Source: Skeletonema tropicum
Taxonomy: Eukaryota > Bacillariophyta > Thalassiosirophyceae > Thalassiosirales > Thalassiosiraceae
DNA: 64,000 nt
Reading direction: 5' to 3'
Assembly: GCA_037178625.1 (NCBI GenBank)
Contig: CM074131.1
Location: 3,658,001 to 3,722,000, forward strand
Positions 20,667 through 32,672 of this stretch are shown one piece after another. How positions within the stretch are numbered: position 1 is the first letter of the stretch; every line of letters begins with the position of its first letter. The notes beneath the pieces were generated by a model that did not search any database, was not told the DNA's origin, and saw only the letters and a program-made list of their open reading frames with translations. A program made the position numbers and the translations under genes.

Positions 20667-23020
20667 GCTTGCCCGGCTTGTGATGTGTTGCTTGTTCCAT
20701 CATCTAATCCATCGACATCGACTCAGCCATCAGAACGTGTGTCACTTGTTCCAAGCATGTCGAGAACTCTAGTTCCGTCTGATCAGCCATCCGAACAACC
20801 ATCGAATGCTCCATCTTCCTGCAGCACCAGCACTACAGTCAACGATTTCAAGAATCTTCTCTTGTCAGTCAGTGTTTCTGGATCAGATGCAATCAACGAT
20901 GAGAGCTCGCCCCAAGGAAAAGCGTTATATTGGATCAGTTGTGAAGATTGTATCGACCCACCTCTTCAGCCTGGTATTGATGACGCCCAAATCATTCAGA
21001 GATACATTTTGGCAGTCTTTTACTATGCTACGAATGGCCCTCATTGGTTTGATGATTTTCCCGATGACGGTACGTTTGATGTACCTGATGAGTACTGGAT
21101 GTCAACCTGTGACGACGAATGTGATGATAATTGGTATGGAATGAGATGGGGTGGAGTTCGCTGCAATGAAGATAGAGAAATTATTGGGTTGTGGTTGTAT
21201 CGAATTCTAATTTCTTCGGGTCAAATTCCCACTGAGCTTGGTTTACTCACAAGCCTTGGTAAGTGATACCTTTTGTATCCTTACTACTACTGCAACTGCA
21301 CTGCTTCTGCTCAACCTGAGACTATTATTTGTACTTTGTACTCTTCTATAATGATTTCAGAGCAGATTAGCTTGTCTGTCAATGGACTCACTGGAAGCAT
21401 TCCCACCGAGCTTGGTTCACTTACTAATCTCAGTAAGTGATATGTCTTGAAAGAAAGTTGCTTGCTACCTCTGTCTCTGCCTCTGGTACACTTGAACTTC
21501 TTGATTCTGATATATGATATCTTGTTCAATCTCGTCTCCATCTTGGATTGATTGTGCTTTACTTTGTTGCCCTCACTTTCCCAATGCAGTGCAGCTTGGT
21601 TTGAGTGGTAATGAACTCAATGGGAGTATTCCAACCGAGATCGGTTTATTAGAAAATCTTGGTAAGTGATGTTGATGAAATATCTCACTCTTCTCATCTC
21701 ATCTCATGACCTTCACGTTGTCGTTACTACTCTCCTCTAATGATTCCAGAGCAGATGAGCTTGTCTTTCAATGGACTTTCCGGAAGCATTCCCACCGAGC
21801 TTGGTTCGCTTAATAATCTCAGTAAGTGTTATTGTTTATGTCTAGAGGCAAGTTGCTTGTTACTCGTTGCCACTTTTGTGCTTTCTCTAACTTGGTTCTT
21901 GCTCAATCTCTCGTCTCCATCTTGGATTGATTGCTTTACCTTTACTTTGTTGACGTCATTCTCCCAATACAGAAAACCTTAATTTGAATAATAATGAACT
22001 CAATGGGAGTATTCCAACCGAGATCAGTTTACTAGAAAATCTTTGTAAGTGATGATGCAATTTTTTGTTATCACCACGTTTTCCTAATTTAGCCTAATGC
22101 TAATGCTAATAGTAATGATGAACAGGGTGGCTTGAGTTTGGTAACAACCAGCTGACAGGAAGTGTCCCCACCGAGCTGGGTTCAATGACAAGCCTCAGTA
22201 AGTGATATGTTTTGGAATTGGAATTGAAAGATAGAATATGTGATGCTTCTTGTGCTTGTGTCTGTGCTTTCGATTTTATTGAAATATCTTGCTCAACCTT
22301 ACCTTCATCTCTTGACTTGATGTTGATGTTCTTCGCTTTTCATTTTTGTTTTGTATTGCTATTTCAGAGCATCTTTATGCATACAGTAACAGCCTTTCTG
22401 GAAGTATTCCGACTGAATTAGGTCAATTGGAAATGGGTAAGTGTTACTGTTACCATCGGTGGATAGCATGCTACTTACTGGTACTGCTTGTCTTGGTCTT
22501 GTGTGTGGAATTGTTGAGTTATATTATCTCGCTTACATTTACATGATGTTTACATGCTGACTTGACTGTTTCTCTTTACTGTTCTTTGCGTCAATGTCAC
22601 TACACATACTTTCTTGACGATACACAGATTACCTTTGGTTGTATGACAATGCCCTCGAAGGAACTATTCCGACAGAATTAAGTGAAATGAATTTTAGCCT
22701 CAGTAAGTTGTAGTCTGGTCTTGGTATTCTAGAGTTTTCGCTTGTACTTTTGACGAAAGATCTTGCTCACAACGTTCACGATTCATCTTCATTGCATCTA
22801 TCGCGTGATGCAATCTTCTTTGCTTCCTCCTTTTCCCACACTTCTGTGTTCTCGTCACTTTCTCATTATAAATTTTTCAGAGCTACAAGGAAATGATCTT
22901 CTTGTTGGTTCAATCCCTGCTGCAATTTGTAACAAGGGCCTTTTTCAGTTGGAAGCTGATTGTGATATTTGCGATGCATCGCAAGATGGATGTTGCACAA
23001 TAAAACATGGCTGTCCCTGA
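19130..23020 (+). CDS. Secreted protein with beta-helix-like domain and leucine-rich repeats
   Basis: The model is join(19130..20010,20093..21258,21361..21432,21590..21661,21750..21821,21973..22044,22126..22197,22368..22436,22628..22702,22881..23020): 2691 nt, 896 residues, every junction GT-AG and in frame. Residues 1-19 are a signal peptide. Up to ~520 is a Cys-containing domain that may be a right-handed beta-helix. Next is a Ser/Pro linker with PSxQPS-type repeats, common in diatom surface proteins. Then comes a cap with WFDDFPDDGTFDV, CDDECDDNWYGM and WGGVRC, like plant LRR N-terminal caps, followed by LRRs of the LxxNxLxGSIPTELG type. It ends with a Cys-rich C-terminal cap. There is no membrane segment. 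It is likely secreted or cell-wall bound. Ligand and function are unknown. Confidence 0.9.
21361..22702 (+). repeat. Array of single-LRR exons, one two-exon unit duplicated
   Basis: Exons at 21361, 21590, 21750, 21973 and 22126 are each exactly 72 nt; 22368 is 69 and 22628 is 75. All are flanked by phase-1 introns and each encodes one LRR. Exons 3-4 and their introns match exons 5-6. Exons 3 and 5 share gcttgtct and tcaatggact; exons 4 and 6 share aatgaactcaatgggagtat. The introns before exons 4 and 6 share tctccatcttggattgattg. This is a tandem duplication of a two-exon unit of roughly 390 bp. Confidence 0.9.
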
Positions 23021-23723
23021 AAGAATAACAAGGACAAAAAATGTAGATCGATAGCGATGGTACTCGGATAGGAGAAGAAGAGAGGAGCTGAGGAGTTCTA
23101 CTTCTACTACGGCTTATGCTTATGCATCTAATACTCATATTCATATGGGCGGGAGTAGGAGTAGAGCTCTCCTTTGGACTGGACGGAATGTGACGAGGGA
23201 ATGAATATGAATGTATGGTATTCCAGTTGATTCAAGAAGATGAAAAGGAATAGATTTTTGTGAGAGAGTGGCGGTGACGGTCTATCTTTATTTGAATTTG
23301 ATGTTGATGAAGTTATTAGGTGCGAGATCAAGATGAAAGCTGCACAAAATAGATATATGATAACCTAGAGTACACATGAAAAGTGTAAACAACCCCAACG
23401 AGGAGAGAAAAGCTGCAGTGTATGAGTATGGAAACATCTGTTGTTTGGACTTTCCCTACGACTTAGATTGCTGGTTGAATGTTTGATCGGGATCGGGTGA
23501 CATGTCCCTCCTATATATGGCTTCAATTTCTCTTGGCGATTGATTAATATATAGGTTGGACTTCCATGGAGAGCCACTTCAAAGTATGTATTGTTGCATC
23601 CACCTTCAGCTTCAGAAAGAGCTGCGCTGCACAAAGAGTCGAGGCTTGCATTGTAAGGTATGTATCCATCATTTCAATAGAATTCACATCGAATCCATCC
23701 TTTCCTTCACTTACGCATCACCC
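23021..23723. other. Convergent intergenic spacer
   Basis: The spacer lies between the 3' ends of the LRR gene (plus) and MED7 (minus). It is purine-rich near 23080-23180. No gene or RNA motif was recognised. Confidence 0.4.
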
Positions 23724-24623
23724 TTACATTTTTTCCTTCCTATACACCTCCATCTCCTCAAGAGCACTTTCCGCCACCCGAATCTGCCCCCGTAAAACCT
23801 CCAACCCCCTTTCCCTCCGTTCCAACTGCCTCTCCAATGTCTCAATCAAAATCTCTCTTGCCTGATGCTCTCGAAACTTATTACACTCTTGCAACATTAA
23901 AAATATATTATGTGACAATTCATCTCTTGAAGTTTTATTCTCAATTGGATCATTGACCAGTTTCGTCACGAGTGTGAGGAAGCCCTGGAGGACGGAGCGG
24001 TTCAAGCGTTTGACATTGTCGCGAAGTATGGTGGGGTTGTTGCATTCTTCTTCAATGTGGACGAGGGTGGGATCTTCGACGATTTCGCCGAATACTGCTA
24101 CGATTGGTTCGTTTGGATCGTTGGGGTCTGTTATGGAGTCGTCATCTTCGTCGTTAGTGTTGCTATTATCTCCTTGCTGTGATGATGATTGCATGACCAC
24201 ATCTTGTGATCCTCCATCACGTTGTTCATTATCACCGCCACTTGCACCCCCAGCAATAACATCAACAGCAGCAGACGTACCACCCTCCTTCTCCTCCGCC
24301 GCAGCCAACCTTATCCGCTCACTCTCCAATCGTGCCTTTTCCTTCTCCAAACGAACACGCTTGGCTGCCACACGAAATGCTCGATGAGGAATTTCCGGAG
24401 GCCTTAATTGATTTTTGGAGGATGCGAGGGTGTAGTAATAGGGTGGTGGGGGGAATTCTGTAACTAGGAGCATGTCGTCTCCTCCTCCATCGGTAGTATT
24501 GATGTTGTTGGTGGTGTCATTATTGTTATCGGTTGTAGTGCCAAGATTGTTGTCACTGCTTGAGGATGGATTTATATCGGGTTTTGTGGGCGAGGAGGTT
24601 GAATTATTTGTTGCGTCGGGCAT
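23724..24623 (-). CDS. MED7: Mediator complex subunit 7
   Basis: The product has 299 residues from the ATG at 24621-24623, which has a good context (aacc before ATG). The open frame extends 30 codons further upstream but starts there with GTG. MED7 is a core subunit of the middle module of Mediator, linking transcription factors to RNA polymerase II in the nucleus. Diagnostic segments are the N-terminal FPPPPYYYTL and the C-terminal helical part: LRDNVKRLNRSVLQGFLTLV, and NKFREHQAREILIETLERQL, matching the family YRPHQARETL motif. An acidic, Ser/Gln/Asn-rich insert of about 70 residues separates the halves and makes the protein longer than most MED7s. The C-terminal ~60 residues form a likely coiled coil. 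Confidence 0.88.
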   Translation of the reverse strand: MPDATNNSTSSPTKPDINPSSSSDNNLGTTTDNNNDTTNNINTTDGGGDDMLLVTEFPPPPYYYTLASSKNQLRPPEIPHRAFRVAAKRVRLEKEKARLESERIRLAAAEEKEGGTSAAVDVIAGGASGGDNEQRDGGSQDVVMQSSSQQGDNSNTNDEDDDSITDPNDPNEPIVAVFGEIVEDPTLVHIEEECNNPTILRDNVKRLNRSVLQGFLTLVTKLVNDPIENKTSRDELSHNIFLMLQECNKFREHQAREILIETLERQLERRERGLEVLRGQIRVAESALEEMEVYRKEKM

Positions 24624-26364
24624 GGTTATGATGTCTACAGATAGAGGGCAAATGATGAAATGGCAACTGTAATTATTTGATAATGTTGCTGTGACTGTGC
24701 TATCTTCTGTCACCTATCGAGGGAATGATGGGCCAGGTCGACCTATCCGCTTATTTTATGAAGTCGGATATAAGGGCCATGCACCATGCACTACATGCAA
24801 CATTCACATCATGTGCGCAGCGCCATCAAAATGAGCGGGGGGAAGAGAGATTTTCTTTCGGGGGGAAAAGAATTGCGAGCGCAGCGAGCCAAATGCGAGC
24901 AAAGCGAGCATTGCAGATCTAGAATTAAGCCAAACGCTACGAAATATTATTACAATTATCTCATGTATTGTTTGAGTCTCTCTTGGCGACAAAGAGAGAG
25001 TCTTATGTAGGTACCTTAATTGTGTTTGTGTAACTTGGCCTGATTGTCGGGACAGAAGCTGGTTGCGAAGATTATCTGCTCATTGATTTTGTATCCGTAA
25101 TTTGTTGCACACATTGTATCCTTTCTTTTCTTTCATTCAATTTCTGTTTCTTTTGAGAGCTTTTCTCTCCAGAGCATACTTAAGACCTCATCAGTAGCCT
25201 TCGCTTTCTTTTTGCCCTCTTTTGGTAAGACGCTCACACAGTGCCAGTCTTGCTCGGTTCAAACACACTTGCTGTCTCAACAGGGATGGTCAGCTCGAAA
25301 TAGATGCTCATATTGCAGCATAAGTTCGGAACTCTGACCTCTGTCCAATAAAATAATATAGCACTAGGTATTGCGCTTTGCCCCATCCTTGGCAATTGTT
25401 TCTCTGTTTTTGCAACTTTCTTGGTTGTTGATCAGCTTAAACATAATGGTCGTACCAACGGATTCAATCTCTCTTTATTACATCTGTATCCACATGAATT
25501 CGATTTATTTCCTGTTCTGACGAGAGACATCTCTTATTGTATTTGGTATCGTAGGCAACTAACTACCTGCACTGCACACAAAATTGTTACGTATTTATTG
25601 CAAGAATGAAAATGCCGTCTCTGCCATCGGTATTCATAATCCCATGCACTTCCTCGTTGATTGTTGCCTTGCTTTACGACTATTGTCATCACCTCACGAG
25701 TGTAGCCGAATTCGGTGCAAATCACTCAACGTAATATTGTAGAACTAAACGATGAGAATTGCCCTTACTACTTCGTGTTCTAACAACGTCCTCAAAAACA
25801 GTCTTTTATGCACAAGCTTTCAGAACCTCGAAGATTGAATGCGTCTTCGGGTGGCTCCGGCTTTGCCGTGCCGAGGTGCAGGCATGTAACCTGCATGTAA
25901 CGTTGTCGTTGTGATGATGTAACGTTGTGGAATGCGTTCATTGCAAAAGATCCTCTCGTGTGAGTGTACAAATATGCTTTTTCATGGGTTGACATGTCTG
26001 AAGGAGCCCAAAAGCTGGCGAATGAGATGTGTCACCCGTTTATATTTCAATTCTTTTTGGTCTGAGCGTCTTTAGAGTTGCCGGCCCGCCGGCCGTATGA
26101 TTGGTTGACATGGTATTTATCCAATTTTTGAGGGGGCGGCTTCTTTTTTGACATCAATCGGCGCAAAAGAGGCTAAATCTCCACGTGGATCTTTCTGAGA
26201 TAGGCGGACAGACATGTGGATCAGGGAAAGATTTGTGGATCAGGGAAAGATAATCCAGGTCAAGGTTGCCCGAGCTCTCTGTCGAGTAATTAGCCCTCAT
26301 TTTCATTTAATATCATCTTCAAGTGAATAGGGGCTACAGTTAAAAATTTTTCACAATGATAGCT
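24624..26364. other. Intergenic, no supported gene
   Basis: Small direct repeats occur: gcgagcgcagcgagc/gcgagcaaagcgagc at 24877-24910 and tgcatgtaacgttg/tgatgtaacgttg at 25892-25927. The GC-rich word gccggcccgccggcc lies near 26081. Open frames are short and without domains. Confidence 0.4.
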
Positions 26365-26368
26365 CCTT

Positions 26369-26878
26369 CTACTGGCGGGAAGAAACTGTCACCGTCACCA
26401 CGGTGACAGCTCACAAATTTCACGCACAAAACACTAACAAAATTGTGATAGTCTACATATGGCAATGCTACTCGACGAAAATACATAGAGCAGTCTAAAA
26501 GTAGCATCCCAAACAATATATCTACATTATCTGATGCAGAAGAGACTATAATTCGTCGAGATAGAGCACCTACCGACGAATTTGGGACCAATACCTGCTA
26601 TTTCGAGCTAGAATGACGCATGCCTACGGCAGATCTGCATGCCTGTACTGCTGCTGCTATGCGAGTATACTTCATATAACGTTGACCAGTGGTTCTATCG
26701 AAAGCTAATAGTCTGTACTATCGTATTATGGTCGACTATTTGTGTTAGGGGTCGACATGGAGGCACAGAACCTCCATGTAAGGGTGCAGAACTCGTTTTT
26801 TGTGTTTTGTTAGTGTTTTGTGTGGAGTTTCAGTGACGGTGACAATTTTTTCCAGTGAAAATTTTTTCCCGCCAGTAG
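26369..26878. mobile_element. 510-bp MITE with CCTT target duplication
   Basis: Both ends carry ctactggcgggaa in inverted orientation (26369-26382 and 26866-26878). The inner blocks gtcaccgtcac / gtgacggtgac are also inverted. CCTT flanks both ends (26365-26368 and 26879-26882). A central block around cgttgaccagtggttctatc matches, inverted, the element at 49830-50310. No transposase is present. Confidence 0.75.
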
Positions 26879-26921
26879 CCTTCATATTTGTCACAGAAAT
26901 CGCGAAGGAGCTCCCCGCCTC

Positions 26922-27805
26922 TCTTTGCTCTTCGTAGGCTTTCGGGAATAAGGGGGCGGCCTACCAGATTTCAGGGGGAATCCCCCTCCTTTTCCCCCTC
27001 CAAGAAACTGGGGGGACGGCTAGATAGAGGATTCTCCCGTGATTTCGGTCTAAATCTAGCCGAAATCGGGCTAAAAAGGACTTTTTGCAGCTCAATTTAG
27101 ACGATTTTGCCTCCTGCGAGCTAGTGTTCTGGAATTTCAAAGGGGTGAAATTTCAGCACTGCAACTTGCGTGAAAGTTGCAGGGTGAAAGTTGCAGATAA
27201 ATTTGGCCAAAAGTGAAATTTCCATATCGCTCAATATCGCTAACACTGAAAAACAAAAAACGTGCCACACCCACCATCCTCAAACAAGAGAAGATGATGA
27301 TGTACTCCACCAACTCAGAGAGAACACATCGCCGCAGTAAGGCTTATGAATAACAATGCAACTATTTGTTCCTTCGTTGAAATTCAGTCTCTATGGATTG
27401 TGAACGTCGGCCAAACCTTTGAAGCACACCCTTCTAAGGTCCGGAATAGGATGAGGGATGGAACTGGAATTGCCCTTTTTCGAGGATATGAAAACCTCTA
27501 TCATATCATGCATGCGAAGAAGGTGCATGGGAAGGGGATTTTTGAGTCGCTTTGAGAGTGTGGAGGATCGTTGGAGTGTGATTGTTCGTGCAAGAGTAAT
27601 TGTGTGGCTGGTCTTAGGATAATAAGTACGTCAGCCGTAGTGAAATTTGTTTTTGAAATTCCATTGAAATTCCTGCAATTTCACCTTGCAACTTTCACAA
27701 ATCTCAGAAAGGGTGAAATTCCAGAACACTACTGCGAGCCACCCCAATTTCAGGGGGCGCCCCCGGCTCCCCCTTATACCCGAAAGCCTAGCTCTTCGCT
27801 CTTCC
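26922..27805. mobile_element. Second small inverted-repeat element
   Basis: aggctttcgggaataaggggg at 26936 pairs with its near-inverse at about 27771-27791. Further in, ctggaatttc...ggtgaaatttca and the caactt/aagttg blocks around 27120-27200 pair with 27680-27735. The loop has a short open frame (27346-27555) with no recognised domain. It is likely a non-autonomous DNA element. Confidence 0.65.
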
Positions 27806-28010
27806 GCACTTGCCACGCCCACGCCAGCACCCGATCAGCAGATGCTTACATATTAGAGATATTGATGAGAAAAAGAATTCTATCTCCATAATATTATCCA
27901 ACTCTAAAAAGCGTTTCACTGCTAGTATCTACTCTCACTATACTCAAAACGCTTCTGTGTGGTCTCAGAATCATCAGTCAGAGACGGAAGATAGGAGCCA
28001 AGCATTATAT

Positions 28011-28788
28011 ATGCCGATGATGATCCAACCTCTGCCAACTCTGCGTCATCTTGTGCTCATGGCCGTGGCACTCCTCCTTCTTCAGCCGGTGTACCCTTTC
28101 TCATCATCACAACAACATCAACCTCCAAAACCAACTGCCTCGCCTCCGTTTCTATCATTTGAATTCGATCCCTCCACAGGCATATGTCGCAACCCCGCCT
28201 CCTTTCGCTATTCTTCCTCCTCAAGCAGCAAGGACACCACCAACACCGCATCAGAGAAAAAGAATGATGCGCAATTCTTTGTATTGCGTAATGTACCCGG
28301 AGATGGTGACTGTATCTTCCACGCAGTATTATCGTCGGTGTTTATTTCCATGGGATTTATGAGTCCAGATGCTACGTTTGTGACGAGTGATACACTTGTG
28401 AGTTCTGTGGCTTTGGAGATGAGGCGTAAGTTATATATGTGTGTGTTTTTTGTATTATGCAAATGGCTGTATCAATGCCACAGCTGTCGATATATTGTAC
28501 GTCACTTTATACTTACTTTTCCCTCTTCTCAAATCTCTCTCATTCAGAGGTCGTTGCCAAATTTCTATCAAGTCCAGAAGGCGTACTCTACGTCAACAAC
28601 AAACCAAAAAAACGCACCGTACGTTGTCGTGATTTATTATCATCAGCTGCCAAAACGGAAGGGTTATCTCCAGAGGAATACTTGACGAGATTACGTCAGC
28701 CTGGGAAGGAGGGTGGATTATACGGCGGTGGGCCAGAGTTGACTGTGTTGAGTAATATATTGAGGAGACCTATTTCGATTTATCACTT

Positions 28789-28819
<31 letters not shown>

Positions 28820-29215
28820 CAGATATCTACAACAACAACAACGAATGCAACGGTGTCAGCAGCAACGACATATTGTGAGTTGGAACGAATGGGTGTATTC
28901 GGAGAAGGTGTTTTCGAAGATCGATGCCAATCCATACCTAATTCTGTCATTTCAAATGCAGTATTCTTTACGATAGATGGGAGCAATAAAGCGAAACAAC
29001 ATCAAGCACAATCATCATCATCATCACCAGCAGAAGAACAAGATGCATATAGAATCTCTACACCAATGAAATGTTCGTGGCATGTCCACGTCTTGATTGC
29101 TGATTCTGGTAATGGTTTAAAGCATGCAAGTGTGTTATTACCGAGTGTGTCTATTTTACACAATAACAGTGAACCACAGCGGTTAAAAAAAAGGAAAAAG
29201 AGGAGGCAATACTAG
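28011..29215 (+). CDS. OTU-family cysteine protease (deubiquitinase-like), secretory-targeted
   Basis: The model is join(28011..28425,28548..29215), 360 residues, with one 122-nt GT-AG intron in phase. OTU proteases remove ubiquitin or ubiquitin-like modifiers. The catalytic block is NVPGDGDCIFHAV with Asp98-100 and Cys101. Downstream YGGGPELTVLSNILRRPISIY matches the OTU core strand-helix order, and a His in LKHASVLLP near the C-terminus is the candidate catalytic His. The N-terminus has a signal-anchor-like stretch (LVLMAVALLLLQPVYPF) followed by Ser/Gln. In a diatom this could be a plastid or ER presequence, since Phe follows the hydrophobic core, but that is inference. An internal CAG/CAA run codes about ten Gln and may vary in length. 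Confidence 0.85.
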
Positions 29216-30811
29216 TATTGTACGAAAAGGAAAGTAATGCGACTTTAGATCCACTATATTGCATCAGCTAAAATGATGAGTATACCATTGCAGACTAGAA
29301 CTACCTACTCTAGAGAGCAAGCTTTTCGATAGAAGATTAGGCTTATTCCAGAAAATGAATGTTTTGCGGTGTAGCGTATTGTAGTGTCCCGTAGCTGCAA
29401 CTGAAAGATTAGCTACAGGTCGGCTACCATACTAAAACTTGGCCTATTTCAGCGGACAACGTGGACCATGGTTGCCGGCAGAGAGTGCGTGGTCAATTTG
29501 TGCTCATTCAATGACGGAGATCGTGCGGCGAAACCGAGACTCAATCTATATGGTATCCGAGACTCAATGATTGGAGTTACGAGTCGTAACGACATATACC
29601 ATAGACGTAGAAGATACATCTTGAACAGAAGTGGACGTACCAGCGATACGTCGGAACATGTACATAATCGCTACATTTGAGTCCGGTTAGCTTGATTATT
29701 TATACCCTGGGAAGGCTATGCAAAAAACCTGCAAACCAGCCACATTCCATCCCTCCAATTTCCTCCAACCGCCTTCTGCAAGCCTTCTGCATCCGTCAGT
29801 TCGTCAATAATAAGCTTCTTTTGGTTCAAAGACCAACAACCTTCAACAGCTATCCCGATCGATCTTGACAATCTTGATTGACACTGTGACTGTGCACTGC
29901 CAAACATGAAGTTGCAAAATTGCGAAGGTCAAGGAGATGACAACTACTACGAAAATGATGAAGCAGCTGCAGCTGCAGACACAGTAGATGCCAGTTCCAG
30001 AAGGGTAGATAATACACCCAAGAATGTGAATATATCAGAGTTGTCATTGTCATCTCATCCACATTTGCCGCAGATCTTGAACTTACCACAACGATACGCC
30101 CTCTCTCTGACCTTGGGAAAAATATATTGCTAAAAAATAATTGCAATATAATTGCCCCAATATTTTATTGTTATTTATTGCTAATTATTGATAAATATTG
30201 CTGCGACCTTGACATATTGCAGTAGTTATTGTAATCATTCCCAATATTGCCAATATATTGCCAATATTTGAGATATACATCTTGGTAGGTAGACCTACTT
30301 CTCCCGCCCTCTCGCACTCAACTTCACTCAACATCGAAGCACAGAACAGCCTCTTCCTCACCTCACATCATCTAAGTACCTGCCCGAGACCAAAGTAGCT
30401 CTTTGCTGACGAGAGAGAGAGGATGTGCTTCTCTGCTGGCATTTGCCAGTGCATGAATCAGGTGGTGACGTAGTACTTTGCCGGCCGTACCTCTTTGCCG
30501 GCCAGCTGACTCAGTTCTTCATGATGTTCCGGTGCTTCATTTTTACTGCATCGTGCTGTTGGATGGTGCTGCGTTCATTGTATGAGACGTCTCTTTATCT
30601 ATTGCTACCGCCTTCGGTCCAGTGGTCTTCGAATTTATTTGCTACTAATTGCAATATATTGCAATATATTGCAATATAATATTATTGATAAATATTGCAC
30701 AGACGCCTGATATTGCAGTACATATTGCTCAGACGCCCGATATTGCAGTAAACATTGACCCCAGATGAAATTTTGCAGTAAAAATTGGGGGTAAAAAAAT
30801 TTTCCAATACT
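29216..30811. other. Repeat-rich intergenic DNA with ATTGC arrays
   Basis: Bases 30123-30275 and 30640-30790 are made of variants of aatattgc. They include attgcaatatattgcaatat and a ~26-bp tandem unit ending cgatattgcagta (about 30697-30760). The two blocks share attgataaatattgc in direct orientation, about 500 bp apart. The GC-richer middle (30300-30620) has no recognised gene. No gene is supported at 29216-30120. Confidence 0.5.
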
Positions 30812-31104
30812 GTGTCCACGCATCAAATTTGACCTCCAAATTTTTCATATTTTTGCCAAATTTGACCTCGCTTGGTCAAATTTGAAATTTGAAATTTGAC
30901 CTCTGATGGCAAATTTTGCCCTCCGAGGTCAAATTTGAAATTTCATTTTTGACCTCCAAATTTGACCTTCTCAAGACAGAATGGGGGCAAGAGGGCTTCC
31001 TCTCTCAAAAATGAGCAGCCTGCCCCCACCCTGGTCCAAAATCGAGATTTTGCTTCATAATATCTTTTTTCTGTTTTACCTTTTTGTCTCCATTTTAGAG
31101 TAAC

Positions 31105-31205
31105 ATTCGGGCATGCCCCCGAGGGCAGACTACGTAATGATCGAACATACGTAAGTTTTGATACTTATTACCCGTAGATAAGCTACCATGAAGTACTTTT
31201 CAACC
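31105..31205 (-). repeat. Dispersed repeat, copy 2 of 2
   Basis: The stretch carries gcccccgagggcagactacg and tacttattacccgtagata, the inverse of 8925-9045. Confidence 0.7.
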
Positions 31206-32162
31206 ATGGCTTCCGTCAGCTTCCGTCACTTGACGCCTACGCAGCATGATAAAATGTACGAGAGTGCAAAACAGTACCATCAACAGCCATAACCTCCCAT
31301 GAATAATAGAGTGTAAGATTTCAGGGTCTAACTCAGTGTAACCGTGACCAACCTGTTGGGTACAAACTTCAATTCCAATCAAATCAAATACATATGCAGT
31401 GTTGATATCAATGAACATTATTTTGTAACCATGTGTAATGAATTATCTTTTCAATAACATGAAGCCGCGGTGATGACTCAACACTCTACTGATCTCTTCC
31501 CTCTTCTACGATAAATAAAATCCGTAAATCGATCCGAGTGAATCGTCGACTTTCTGCCATTGAGCGCACACAGCTCATTCAATAAGTGGTCTACCAATTA
31601 TATGAGTATATCTACTTGATCGCAAGATCGTGTACTACAATATTGCCGCTTTGAAGCACTCAAATCGGGCCAGAATTGATTTCAGACAGCATTATTCCGA
31701 GAACTCATCATTTTGCCGAGAACTAGTTTTTAACTCGTAAGACATATGCCTCTCTGGCTTGTCGCTGGAGTTAGATTCTCTTGACGTCACAACTTTTAAC
31801 GGATGCACTATACAATCACACCCACGTCTCTCATAAGATTAATTGTCTTTCTGGGGGTCTTTCCCTGTAATAACAACAGATGCTACCATAAGCACATGAA
31901 GTGATGAATTCATCAAGGATGCCTGTTGTTGATTGTTGAGTAAACCTCCCTCCCTCCCTGCAGCATCTTAATTCTAATTTCTGATATGCATCAAGTAGAT
32001 AACTACAATTGACTCTGTCGAAGATATGATTGCACCGTCTCGTTTCGGTGATGATAGTGCTACATGATGGATGCGCTCGCGGCACTCCTATTGACGGCGA
32101 TGGCCTTGAGAGTGACAATACACAGTGAGATCTTTTTATCATTCATAGATTCATTTATGCAA

Positions 32163-32310
32163 GCACAAATACTCCCTAGCTCGCACAATATTGACTGGCA
32201 ACCCGGATCGACTGGCCTTAATCGATTCTTAAGAAATGTTCGAGACGATTTAGTGTGATCGATCCGGGAAGCCGACCACTCCCCAAGGTACTAGCGCATG
32301 TTGAAGTGGC
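32163..32310 (+). repeat. Hairpin-bearing direct repeat, unit A
   Basis: This is about 148 bases repeated at 32530-32672. It contains a 10-bp stem cccggatcga (32202-32211) / tcgatccggg (32259-32268). Shared flanks are caatattgactg before the stem and gaccactccc plus ggtactagcg after it. It could be a structured RNA or a DNA palindrome; no known RNA family was recognised. Confidence 0.65.
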
Positions 32311-32529
32311 GTTAATATTTTATTTCAGACTTCAGACATGACACATCTCGTGTCGAAGGAGTTCTCTAACGGATCAGGGTCTCGGTACGTCTCTTTGGCC
32401 GCGGAGGTCCCATGTTACTAATCATTCACCGGTAGGATGTGCTCTCAACACCGTCGATGAAGAAAGTCACCTACAAAGAGCGTCGGTACTGTTGACCCCA
32501 TTGCATTCCACAACACACGACACTACTGC

Positions 32530-32672
32530 TGAAAATACTCTCTAGCTCTCTCAATATTGACTGTGTACCCGGAACTAACAGACTAAATCGATTCTAAAGA
32601 CGTATTTGAGACGATTTAATGTGTTTGTTCCGGGTAGACGACCACTCCCTGAGGTACTAGCGTGCGGCGAAG
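32530..32672 (+). repeat. Hairpin-bearing direct repeat, unit B
   Basis: This is the second copy of unit A. Its stem is cccggaac (32568-32575) / gttccggg (32627-32634), with an inner 7-bp stem taaatcg / cgattta (32584-32590, 32612-32618). Confidence 0.65.

Noticed and set aside
24880..24912. Possible CRISPR-like short repeats (gcgagc units)
   Set aside because: Only two imperfect units, no regular spacers, eukaryotic context.
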